Shown here one piece after another: positions 37,336 through 49,855 of a DNA stretch of 64,000 nucleotides; position 1 is the stretch's first letter, and each line of letters starts with the position of its first letter. Source of the DNA: Cornus controversa. Taxonomy: Eukaryota > Streptophyta > Magnoliopsida > Cornales > Cornaceae. The position numbers and the translations under genes were made by a program. The notes beneath the pieces were generated by a model. It did not search any database and was not told the DNA's origin. It saw nothing but the letters and a program-made list of their open reading frames with translations. The DNA lies in NCBI GenBank assembly GCA_026545225.1, contig CM048847.1, positions 14,007,835-14,071,834 of the forward strand. Reading direction: 5' to 3'.

Positions 37336-40300
37336 GAATCAGAACAACTGAAACTAAACTTGTTTAAAATCATCGATAGCTTGGGAATTGTTTCTTTTAC
37401 TTGTCCAGATGGTTGAAGTTGGCATAGAGCACCATACGGTTGTGATCATTCATGAGTGCAGCAAGGAATTACTCTTTTCGATTCAGGACGTCCTCACGGT
37501 CGAATTAGGCATAAAGCAACGTATAATTCTATGTATGGCACGATTTCACGTGGATTGGACTTTTCGAATCAGGACAGGTCAAACGAAACAAGTTCAAAAC
37601 CGTTGTTGTCATTCTCTATTCTTCTGGACATCCAGATGGTCAATTCTAGCACAAAGCGCCATACGGTTGTGGTCATGCCTGGTTATTGCAAGGAATTGTT
37701 CTTTTTGACTCAGAACAACTCAAACAAACATGGATGAAGATCGGATCGACATGCTCGTCGTTTCTTTGGGACCCTTTGATGGTTTCATTTAGAAAAAAGT
37801 AGCGTACGATTAATATTATGGCAAGACTTCGCTTGGAATGTGGTTTTCTAATCAAAACAACTCAAATGAAACAAGTTTAAAATGGTTGGTAGCTTACAGA
37901 TTGTTTCCTTTAGATGTCCAAACGGTCGAATTTGGAACAAAGCACCATACGATTGTGATGAAGATCGGATTGACATGTTCGTCACTTCTTTTGGATGCTT
38001 TGATGGTCTAATTTGGAAAAAAGAAACTTACGATTCTGATTATGGCACGACTTCTCAAGGAATGGGTTTTTGAATCAGAACAACTCAAACAAAACTTGTT
38101 TAAAATCCTCGATAGCTTGGGAATTGTTTCTTTTACTTGTCCAGATGGTTGAAGTTGGCATAGAGCACCATACGGTTGTGATCATTCATGGGTGCAGCAT
38201 GGAATTACTCTTTTCGATTCAGGACGTCCTGACGGTTGAATTTGGCATAAAGCAACGTATAATTCTAGGTATGGCACGATTTCACGTGGATTGGACTTTT
38301 CGAATCAGGACAGGTCAAACCAAACAAGTTCGAAACCGTTGTTGTCATTCTCTATTCTTCTAGACATCCAGATGGTCAATTCTAGGACAAAGCACCATAC
38401 GGTTGTGGTCATGCCTGGTTATTGCAAGGAATTGTTCTTTTCGACTCATAACAACTCAAACAAACATGGATGAAGATCGGATCGACATGCTCGTCGTTTC
38501 TTTGGGACGCTTTGATGGTTTCATTTAGAAAAAAGCAGCGTACGATTACTATTATGGCACGACTTCTCTTGGAATGTGGTTTTCTAATCATAACAACTCA
38601 AATGAAACAAGTTTAAAATGGTTGGTAGCTTGCAAATTGTTTCCTTTAGATGTCGAAACGGTCGAATTTGGAACAAAGCACCATACGGTTGTGATGAAGA
38701 TCGGATTGACAGGTTGGTCACTTCTTTTGGATGCTTTGATGGTCTAATTTGGAAAAAAGAAACTTACGATTCTGATTATGACACAACTTCTCAAGCAATG
38801 GGGTTTTTGAATCAGAACAACTAAAACTAAACTTGTTTAAAATCATCGATAGCTTGGGAATTGTTTCTTTTACTTGTCCAGATGGTTGAAGTTGGCATAG
38901 AGCACCATACGGTTGTGATCATTCATGAGTACAGCAAGGAATTACTCTTTTCGATTCAGGACGTCCTCACGGTCGAATTAGGCATAAAGCAACGTATAAT
39001 TCTATGTATGGCACGATTTCACGTGGATTGGACTTTTCGAATCAGGACAGGTCAAACGAAACAAGTTCAAAACCGTTGTTGTCATTCTCTATTCTTCTGG
39101 ACATCCAGATGGTCAATTCTAGCACAAAGCGCCATACGGTTGTGGTCATGCCTGGTTATTGCAAGGAATTGTTCTTTTTGACTCAGAACAACTCAAACAA
39201 ACATGGATGAAGATCGGATCGACATGCTCGTCGTTTCTTTGGGACCCTTTGATGGTTTCATTTAGAAAAAAGTAGCGTACGATTAATATTATGGCAAGAC
39301 TTCGCTTGGAATGTGGTTTTCTAATCAAAACAACTCAAATGAAACAAGTTTAAAATGGTTGGTAGCTTACAGATTGTTTCCTTTAGATGTCCAAACGGTC
39401 GAATTTGGAACAAAGCACCATACGATTGTGATGAAGATCGGATTGACATGTTCGTCACTTCTTTTGGATGCTTTGATGGTCTAATTTGGAAAAAAGAAAC
39501 TTACGATTCTGATTATGGCACGACTTCTCAAGGAATGGGTTTTTGAATCAGAACAACTCAAACAAAACTTGTTTAAAATCCTCGATAGCTTGGGAATTGT
39601 TTCTTTTACTTGTCCAGATGGTTGAAGTTGGCATAGAGCACCATACGGTTGTGATCATTCATGGGTGCAGCATGGAATTACTCTTTTCGATTCAGGACGT
39701 CCTGACGGTTGAATTTGGCATAAAGCAACGTATAATTCTAGGTATGGCACGATTTCACGTGGATTGGACTTTTCGAATCAGGACAGGTCAAACCAAACAA
39801 GTTCGAAACCGTTGTTGTCATTCTCTATTCTTCTAGCCATCCAGATGGTCAATTCTAGGACAAAGCACCATACGGTTGTGGTCATGCCTGGTTATTGCAA
39901 GGAATTGTTCTTTTCGACTCATAACAACTCAAACAAACATGGATGAAGATCGGATCGACATGCTCGTCGTTTCTTTGGGACGCTTTGATGGTTTCATTTA
40001 GAAAAAAGCAGCGTACGATTACTATTATGGCACGACTTCTCTTGGAATGTGGTTTTCTAATCATAACAACTCAAATGAAACAAGTTTAAAATGGTTGGTA
40101 GCTTGCAAATTGTTTCCTTTAGATGTCGAAACGGTCGAATTTGGAACAAAGCACCATACGGTTGTGATGATGATCGGATTGACAGGTTCGTCACTTCTTT
40201 TGGATGCTTTGATGGTCTAATTTGGAAAAAAGAAACTTACAATTCTGATTATGACACAACTTCTCAAGCAATGGGGTTTTTGAATCAGAACAACTGAAAC

Positions 40301-43227
40301 TAAACTTGTTTAAAATCATCGATAGCTTGGGAATTGTTTCTTTTACTTGTCCAGATGGTTGAAGTTGGCATAGAGCACCATACGGTTGTGATCATTCATG
40401 AGTACAGCAAGGAATTACTCTTTTCGATTCAGGACGTCCTCACGGTCGAATTAGGCATAAAGCAACGTATAATTCTATGTATGGCACGATTTCACGTGGA
40501 TTGGACTTTTCGAATCAGGACAGGTCAAACGAAACAAGTTCAAAACCGTTGTTGTCATTCTCTATTCTTCTGGACATCCAGATGGTCAATTCTAGCACAA
40601 AGCGCCATACGGTTGTGGTCATGCCTGGTTATTGCAAGGAATTGTTCTTTTTGACTCAGAACAACTCAAACAAACATGGATGAAGATCGGATCGACATGC
40701 TCGTCGTTTCTTTGGGACCCTTTGATGGTTTCATTTAGAAAAAAGTAGCGTACGATTAATATTATGGCAAGACTTCGCTTGGAATGTGGTTTTCTAATCA
40801 AAACAACTCAAATGAAACAAGTTTAAAATGGTTGGTAGCTTACAAATTGTTTCCTTTAGATGTCCAAACGGTCGAATTTGGAACAAAGCACCATACGATT
40901 GTGATGAAGATCGGATTGACATGTTCGTCACTTCTTTTGGATGCTTTGATGGTCTAATTTGGAAAAAAGAAACTTACGATTCTGATTATGGCACGACTTC
41001 TCAAGGAATGGGTTTTTGAATCAGAACAACTCAAACAAAACTTGTTTAAAATCCTCGATAGCTTGGGAATTGTTTCTTTTACTTGTCCAGATGGTTGAAG
41101 TTGGCATAGAGCACCATACGGTTGTGATCATTCATGGGTGCAGCATGGAATTACTCTTTTCGATTCAGGACGTCCTGACGGTTGAATTTGGCATAAAGCA
41201 ACGTATAATTCTAGGTATGGCACGATTTCACGTGGATTGGACTTTTCGAATCAGGACAGGTCAAACCAAACAAGTTCGAAACCGTTGTTGTCATTCTCTA
41301 TTCTTCTAGACATCCAGATGGTCAATTCTAGGACAAAGCACCATACGGTTGTGGTCATGCCTGGTTATTGCAAGGAATTGTTCTTTTCGACTCATAACAA
41401 CTCAAACAAACATGGATGAAGATCGGATCGACATGCTCGTCGTTTCTTTGGGACGCTTTGATGGTTTCATTTAGAAAAAAGCAGCGTACGATTACTATTA
41501 TGGCACGACTTCTCTTGGAATGTGGTTTTCTAATCATAACAACTCAAATGAAACAAGTTTAAAATGGTTGGTAGCTTGCAAATTGTTTCCTTTAGATGTC
41601 GAAACGGTCGAATTTGGAACAAAGCACCATACGGTTGTGATGAAGATCGGATTGACAGGTTGGTCACTTCTTTTGGATGCTTTGATGGTCTAATTTGGAA
41701 AAAAGAAACTTACGATTCTGATTATGACACAACTTCTCAAGCAATGGGGTTTTTGAATCAGAACAACTAAAACTAAACTTGTTTAAAATCATCGATAGCT
41801 TGGGAATTGTTTCTTTTACTTGTCCAGATGGTTGAAGTTGGCATAGAGCACCATACGGTTGTGATCATTCATGAGTACAGCAAGGAATTACTCTTTTCGA
41901 TTCAGGACGTCCTCACGGTCGAATTAGGCATAAAGCAACGTATAATTCTATGTATGGCACGATTTCACGTGGATTGGACTTTTCGAATCAGGACAGGTCA
42001 AACGAAACAAGTTCAAAACCGTTGTTGTCATTCTCTATTCTTCTGGACATCCAGATGGTCAATTCTAGCACAAAGCGCCATACGGTTGTGGTCATGCCTG
42101 GTTATTGCAAGGAATTGTTCTTTTTGACTCAGAACAACTCAAACAAACATGGATGAAGATCGGATCGACATGCTCGTCGTTTCTTTGGGACCCTTTGATG
42201 GTTTCATTTAGAAAAAAGTAGCGTACGATTAATATTATGGCAAGACTTCGCTTGGAATGTGGTTTTCTAATCAAAACAACTCAAATGAAACAAGTTTAAA
42301 ATGGTTGGTAGCTTACAAATTGTTTCCTTCAGATGTCCAAACGGTCGAATTTGGAACAAAGCACCATACGATTGTGATGAAGATCGGATTGACATGTTCG
42401 TCACTTCTTTTGGATGCTTTGATGGTCTAATTTGGAAAAAAGAAACTTACGATTCTGATTATGGCACGACTTCTCAAGGAATGGGTTTTTGAATCAGAAC
42501 AACTCAAACAAAACTTGTTTAAAATCCTCGATAGCTTGGGAATTGTTTCTTTTACTTGTCCAGATGGTTGAAGTTGGCATAGAGCACCATACGGTTGTGA
42601 TCATTCATGGGTGCAGCATGGAATTACTCTTTTCGATTCAGGACGTCCTGACGGTTGAATTTGGCATAAAGCAACGTATAATTCTAGGTATGGCACGATT
42701 TCACGTGGATTGGACTTTTCGAATCAGGACAGGTCAAACCAAACAAGTTCGAAACCGTTGTTGTCATTCTCTATTCTTCTAGACATCCAGATGGTCAATT
42801 CTAGGACAAAGCACCATACGGTTGTGGTCATGCCTGGTTATTGCAAGGAATTGTTCTTTTCGACTCATAACAACTCAAACAAACATGGATGAAGATCGGA
42901 TCGACATGCTCGTCGTTTCTTTGGGACGCTTTGATGGTTTCATTTAGAAAAAAGCAGCGTACGATTACTATTATGGCACGACTTCTCTTGGAATGTGGTT
43001 TTCTAATCATAACAACTCAAATGAAACAAGTTTAAAATGGTTGGTAGCTTGCAAATTGTTTCCTTTAGATGTCGAAACGGTCGAATTTGGAACAAAGCAC
43101 CATACGGTTGTGATGATGATCGGATTGACAGGTTCGTCACTTCTTTTGGATGCTTTGATGGTCTAATTTGGAAAAAAGAAACTTACAATTCTGATTATGA
43201 CACAACTTCTCAAGCAATGGGGTTTTT
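37336..43227 (+). repeat. Four regular HORs (starts 37336, 38809, 40282, 41755)
   Basis: The first resembles the uniform run on its left (TTACAGATTG) but ends as type z. The next three share GTACAGC (A at 38931, 40404 and 41877). The HOR at 38809 has TTACAGATTG, a private CTAGCCATCC (C at 39837) and a type-x end. The HOR at 40282 reverts to TTACAAATTG with a z end. The HOR at 41755 has TTCAGATG and an x end. The last two are the source or copy of the material after 44.5 kb. Confidence 0.9.
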
Positions 43228-45436
43228 GAATCAGAACAACTGAAACTAAACTTGTTTAAAATCATCGATAGCTTGGGAATTGTTTCTTTTACTTGTCCAG
43301 ATGGTTGAAGTTGGCATAGAGCACCATACGGTTGTGATCATTCATGAGTGCAGCAAGGAATTACTCTTTTCGATTCAGGACGTCCTCACGGTCGAATTAG
43401 GCATAAAGCAACGTATAATTCTATGTATGGCACGATTTCACGTGGATTGGACTTTTCGAATCAGGACAGGTCAAACGAAACAAGTTCAAAACCGTTGTTG
43501 TCATTCTCTATTCTTCTGGACATCCAGATGGTCAATTCTAGCACAAAGCGCCATACGGTTGTGGTCATGCCTGGTTATTGCAAGGAATTGTTCTTTTTGA
43601 CTCAGAACAACTCAAACAAACATGGATGAAGATCGGATCGACATGCTCGTCGTTTCTTTGGGACCCTTTGATGGTTTCATTTAGAAAAAAGTAGCGTACG
43701 ATTAATATTATGGCAAGACTTCGCTTGGAATGTGGTTTTCTAATCAAAACAACTCAAATGAAACAAGTTTAAAATGGTTGGTAGCTTACAAATTGTTTCC
43801 TTTAGATGTCCAAACGGTCGAATTTGGAACAAAGCACCATACGATTGTGATGAAGATCGGATTGACATGTTCGTCACTTCTTTTGGATGCTTTGATGGTC
43901 TAATTTGGAAAAAAGAAACTTACGATTCTGATTATGGCACGACTTCTCAAGGAATGGGTTTTTGAATCAGAACAACTCAAACAAAACTTGTTTAAAATCC
44001 TCGATAGCTTGGGAATTGTTTCTTTTACTTGTCCAGATGGTTGAAGTTGGCATAGAGCACCATACGGTTGTGATCATTCATGGGTGCAGCATGGAATTAC
44101 TCTTTTCGATTCAGGACGTCCTGACGGTTGAATTTGGCATAAAGCAACGTATAATTCTAGGTATGGCACGATTTCACGTGGATTGGACTTTTCGAATCAG
44201 GACAGGTCAAACCAAACAAGTTCGAAACCGTTGTTGTCATTCTCTATTCTTCTAGACATCCAGATGGTCAATTCTAGGACAAAGCACCATACGGTTGTGG
44301 TCATGCCTGGTTATTGCAAGGAATTGTTCTTTTCGACTCATAACAACTCAAACAAACATGGATGAAGATCGGATCGACATGCTCGTCGTTTCTTTGGGAC
44401 GCTTTGATGGTTTCATTTAGAAAAAAGCAGCGTACGATTACTATTATGGCACGACTTCTCTTGGAATGTGGTTTTCTAATCATAACAACTCAAATGAAAC
44501 AAGTTTAAAATGGTTGGTAGCTTACAAATTGTTTCCTTTAGATGTCCAAACGGTCGAATTTGGAACAAAGCACAATACGATTGTGATGAAGATCGGATTG
44601 ACATGTTCGTCACTTCTTTTGGATGCTTTGATGGTCTAATTTGGAAAAAAGAAACTTACGATTCTGATTATGGCACGACTTCTCAAGGAATGGGTTTTTG
44701 AATCAGAACAACTCAAACAAAACTTGTTTAAAATCCTCGATAGCTTGGGAATTGTTTCTTTTACTTGTCCAGATGGTTGAAGTTGGCATAGAGCACCATA
44801 CGGTTGTGATCATTCATGGGTGCAGCATGGAATTACTCTTTTCGATTCAGGACGTCCTGACGGTTGAATTTGGCATAAAGCAACGTATAATTCTAGGTAT
44901 GGCACGATTTCACGTGGATTGGACTTTTCGAATCAGGACAGGTCAAACCAAACAAGTTCGAAACCGTTGTTGTCATTCTCTATTCTTCTAGACATCCAGA
45001 TGGTCAATTCTAGGACAAAGCACCATACGGTTGTGGTCATGCCTGGTTATTGCAAGGAATTGTTCTTTTCGACTCATAACAACTCAAACAAACATGGATG
45101 AAGATCGGATCGACATGCTCGTCGTTTCTTTGGGACGCTTTGATGGTTTCATTTAGAAAAAAGCAGCGTACGATTACTATTATGGCACGACTTCTCTTGG
45201 AATGTGGTTTTCTAATCATAACAACTCAAATGAAACAAGTTTAAAATGGTTGGTAGCTTGCAAATTGTTTCCTTTAGATGTCGAAACGGTCGAATTTGGA
45301 ACAAAGCACCATACGGTTGTGATGAAGATCGGATTGACAGGTTGGTCACTTCTTTTGGATGCTTTGATGGTCTAATTTGGAAAAAAGAAACTTACGATTC
45401 TGATTATGACACAACTTCTCAAGCAATGGGGTTTTT
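43228..45436 (+). repeat. Compound unit with extra chimeric half (2209 bp)
   Basis: The order is alpha (43228-43963), a beta/alpha chimera (43964-44699, 736 bp) and beta (44700-45436). The chimera is beta as far as TAATCATAAC (T at 44483) and alpha from GCTTACAAATTG (A at 44524). The chimera also carries a private CACAATACG (A at 44574). From the switch onward the sequence follows the markers of 40828 onward at a constant offset of 3682 bp. The phase of the 1473-bp repeat is shifted by 736 bp across this unit. Confidence 0.93.
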
Positions 45437-48400
45437 GAATCAGAACAACTAAAACTAAACTTGTTTAAAATCATCGATAGCTTGGGAATTGTTTCTTTTA
45501 CTTGTCCAGATGGTTGAAGTTGGCATAGAGCACCATACGGTTGTGATCATTCATGAGTACAGCAAGGAATTACTCTTTTCGATTCAGGACGTCCTCACGG
45601 TCGAATTAGGCATAAAGCAACGTATAATTCTATGTATGGCACGATTTCACGTGGATTGGACTTTTCGAATCAGGACAGGTCAAACGAAACAAGTTCAAAA
45701 CCGTTGTTGTCATTCTCTATTCTTCTGGACATCCAGATGGTCAATTCTAGCACAAAGCGCCATACGGTTGTGGTCATGCCTGGTTATTGCAAGGAATTGT
45801 TCTTTTTGACTCAGAACAACTCAAACAAACATGGATGAAGATCGGATCGACATGCTCGTCGTTTCTTTGGGACCCTTTGATGGTTTCATTTAGAAAAAAG
45901 TAGCGTACGATTAATATTATGGCAAGACTTCGCTTGGAATGTGGTTTTCTAATCAAAACAACTCAAATGAAACAAGTTTAAAATGGTTGGTAGCTTACAA
46001 ATTGTTTCCTTCAGATGTCCAAACGGTCGAATTTGGAACAAAGCACCATACGATTGTGATGAAGATCGGATTGACATGTTCGTCACTTCTTTTGGATGCT
46101 TTGATGGTCTAATTTGGAAAAAAGAAACTTACGATTCTGATTATGGCACGACTTCTCAAGGAATGGGTTTTTGAATCAGAACAACTCAAACAAAACTTGT
46201 TTAAAATCCTCGATAGCTTGGGAATTGTTTCTTTTACTTGTCCAGATGGTTGAAGTTGGCATAGAGCACCATACGGTTGTGATCATTCATGGGTGCAGCA
46301 TGGAATTACTCTTTTCGATTCAGGACGTCCTGACGGTTGAATTTGGCATAAAGCAACGTATAATTCTAGGTATGGCACGATTTCACGTGGATTGGACTTT
46401 TCGAATCAGGACAGGTCAAACCAAACAAGTTCGAAACCGTTGTTGTCATTCTCTATTCTTCTAGACATCCAGATGGTCAATTCTAGGACAAAGCACCATA
46501 CGGTTGTGGTCATGCCTGGTTATTGCAAGGAATTGTTCTTTTCGACTCATAACAACTCAAACAAACATGGATGAAGATCGGATCGACATGCTCGTCGTTT
46601 CTTTGGGACGCTTTGATGGTTTCATTTAGAAAAAAGCAGCGTACGATTACTATTATGGCACGACTTCTCTTGGAATGTGGTTTTCTAATCATAACAACTC
46701 AAATGAAACAAGTTTAAAATGGTTGGTAGCTTGCAAATTGTTTCCTTTAGATGTCGAAACGGTCGAATTTGGAACAAAGCACCATACGGTTGTGATGATG
46801 ATCGGATTGACAGGTTCGTCACTTCTTTTGGATGCTTTGATGGTCTAATTTGGAAAAAAGAAACTTACAATTCTGATTATGACACAACTTCTCAAGCAAT
46901 GGGGTTTTTGAATCAGAACAACTGAAACTAAACTTGTTTAAAATCATCGATAGCTTGGGAATTGTTTCTTTTACTTGTCCAGATGGTTGAAGTTGGCATA
47001 GAGCACCATACGGTTGTGATCATTCATGAGTGCAGCAAGGAATTACTCTTTTCGATTCAGGACGTCCTCACGGTCGAATTAGGCATAAAGCAACGTATAA
47101 TTCTATGTATGGCACGATTTCACGTGGATTGGACTTTTCGAATCAGGACAGGTCAAACGAAACAAGTTCAAAACCGTTGTTGTCATTCTCTATTCTTCTG
47201 GACATCCAGATGGTCAATTCTAGCACAAAGCGCCATACGGTTGTGGTCATGCCTGGTTATTGCAAGGAATTGTTCTTTTTGACTCAGAACAACTCAAACA
47301 AACATGGATGAAGATCGGATCGACATGCTCGTCGTTTCTTTGGGACCCTTTGATGGTTTCATTTAGAAAAAAGTAGCGTACGATTAATATTATGGCAAGA
47401 CTTCGCTTGGAATGTGGTTTTCTAATCAAAACAACTCAAATGAAACAAGTTTAAAATGGTTGGTAGCTTACAAATTGTTTCCTTTAGATGTCCAAACGGT
47501 CGAATTTGGAACAAAGCACCATACGATTGTGATGAAGATCGGATTGACATGTTCGTCACTTCTTTTGGATGCTTTGATGGTCTAATTTGGAAAAAAGAAA
47601 CTTACGATTCTGATTATGGCACGACTTCTCAAGGAATGGGTTTTTGAATCAGAACAACTCAAACAAAACTTGTTTAAAATCCTCGATAGCTTGGGAATTG
47701 TTTCTTTTACTTGTCCAGATGGTTGAAGTTGGCATAGAGCACCATACGGTTGTGATCATTCATGGGTGCAGCATGGAATTACTCTTTTCGATTCAGGACG
47801 TCCTGACGGTTGAATTTGGCATAAAGCAACGTATAATTCTAGGTATGGCACGATTTCACGTGGATTGGACTTTTCGAATCAGGACAGGTCAAACCAAACA
47901 AGTTCGAAACCGTTGTTGTCATTCTCTATTCTTCTAGACATCCAGATGGTCAATTCTAGGACAAAGCACCATACGGTTGTGGTCATGCCTGGTTATTGCA
48001 AGGAATTGTTCTTTTCGACTCATAACAACTCAAACAAACATGGATGAAGATCGGATCGACATGCTCGTCGTTTCTTTGGGACGCTTTGATGGTTTCATTT
48101 AGAAAAAAGCAGCGTACGATTACTATTATGGCACGACTTCTCTTGGAATGTGGTTTTCTAATCATAACAACTCAAATGAAACAAGTTTAAAATGGTTGGT
48201 AGCTTGCAAATTGTTTCCTTTAGATGTCGAAACGGTCGAATTTGGAACAAAGCACCATACGGTTGTGATGATGATCGGATTGACAGGTTCAGCACTTCTT
48301 TTGGATGCTTTGATGGTCTAATTTGGAAAAAAGAAACTTACAATTCTGATTATGACACAACTTCTCAAGCAATGGGGTTTTTGAACCAGAACAACTGAAA

Positions 48401-49855
48401 GTAAACTTGTTTAAAATCATCGATAGCTTGGGAATTGTTTCTTTTACTTGTCCAGATGGTTGAAGTTGGCATAGAGCACCATACGGTTGTGATCATTCAT
48501 GAGTGCAGCAAGGAATTACTCTTTTCGATTCAGGACGTCCTCACGGTCGAATTAGGCATAAAGCAACGTATAATTCTATGTATGGCACGATTTCACGTGG
48601 ATTGGACTTTTCGAATCAGGACAGGTCAAACGAAACAAGTTCAAAACCGTTGTTGTCATTCTCTATTCTTCTGGACATCCAGATGGTCAATTCTAGCACA
48701 AAGCGCCATACGGTTGTGGTCATGCCTGGTTATTGCAAGGAATTGTTCTTTTTGACTCAGAACAACTCAAACAAACATGGATGAAGATCGGATCGACATG
48801 CTCGTCGTTTCTTTGGGACCCTTTGATGGTTTCATTTAGAAAAAAGTAGCGTACGATTAATATTATGGCAAGACTTCGCTTGGAATGTGGTTTTCTAATC
48901 AAAACAACTCAAATGAAACAAGTTTAAAATGGTTGCTAGCTTACAAATTGTTTCCTTTAGATGTCCAAACGGTCGAATTTGGAACAAAGCACCATACGAT
49001 TGTGATGAAGATCGGATTGACATGTTCGTCACTTCTTTTGGATGCTTTGATGGTCTAATTTGGAAAAAAGAAACTTACGATTCTGATTATGGCACGACTT
49101 CTCAAGGAATGGGTTTTTGAATCAGAACAACTCAAACAAAACTTGTTTAAAATCCTCGATAGCTTGGGAATTGTTTCTTTTACTTGTCCAGATGGTTGAA
49201 GTTGGCATAGAGCACCATACGGTTGTGATCATTCATGGGTGCAGCATGGAATTACTCTTTTCGATTCAGGACGTCCTGACGGTTGAATTTGGCATAAAGC
49301 AACGTATAATTCTAGGTATGGCACGATTTCACGTGGATTGGACTTTTCGAATCAGGACAGGTCAAACCAAACAAGTTCGAAACCGTTGTTGTCATTCTCT
49401 ATTCTTCTAGACATCCAGATGGTCAATTCTAGGACAAAGCACCATACGGTTGTGGTCATGCCTGGTTATTGCAAGGAATTGTTCTTTTCGACTCATAACA
49501 ACTCAAACAAACATGGATGAAGATCGGATCGACATGCTCGTCGTTTCTTTGGGACGCTTTGATGGTTTCATTTAGAAAAAAGCAGCGTACGATTACTATT
49601 ATGGCACGACTTCTCTTGGAATGTGGTTTTCTAATCATAACAACTCAAATGAAACAAGTTTAAAATGGTTGGTAGCTTGCAAATTGTTTCCTTTAGATGT
49701 CGAAACGGTCGAATTTGGAACAAAGCACCATACGGTTGTGATGATGATCGGATTGACAGGTTCAGCACTTCTTTTGGATGCTTTGATGGTCTAATTTGGA
49801 AAAAAGAAACTTACAATTCTGATTATGACACAACTTCTCAAGCAATGGGGTTTTT
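45437..49855 (+). repeat. Three regular HORs (starts 45437, 46910, 48383)
   Basis: The first has GTACAGC (A at 45559), TTCAGATG and a type-x end, matching the HOR at 41755. The second matches 43228 up to about 48190. The second and third share GGTTCAGCAC (AG at 48291-48292 and 49764-49765), a change seen nowhere else and exactly 1473 bp apart, so one was copied from the other. The third begins with private changes GAACCAG and GAAAGTAAAC near 48383-48405 and carries GCTAGC at 48935. Confidence 0.9.
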
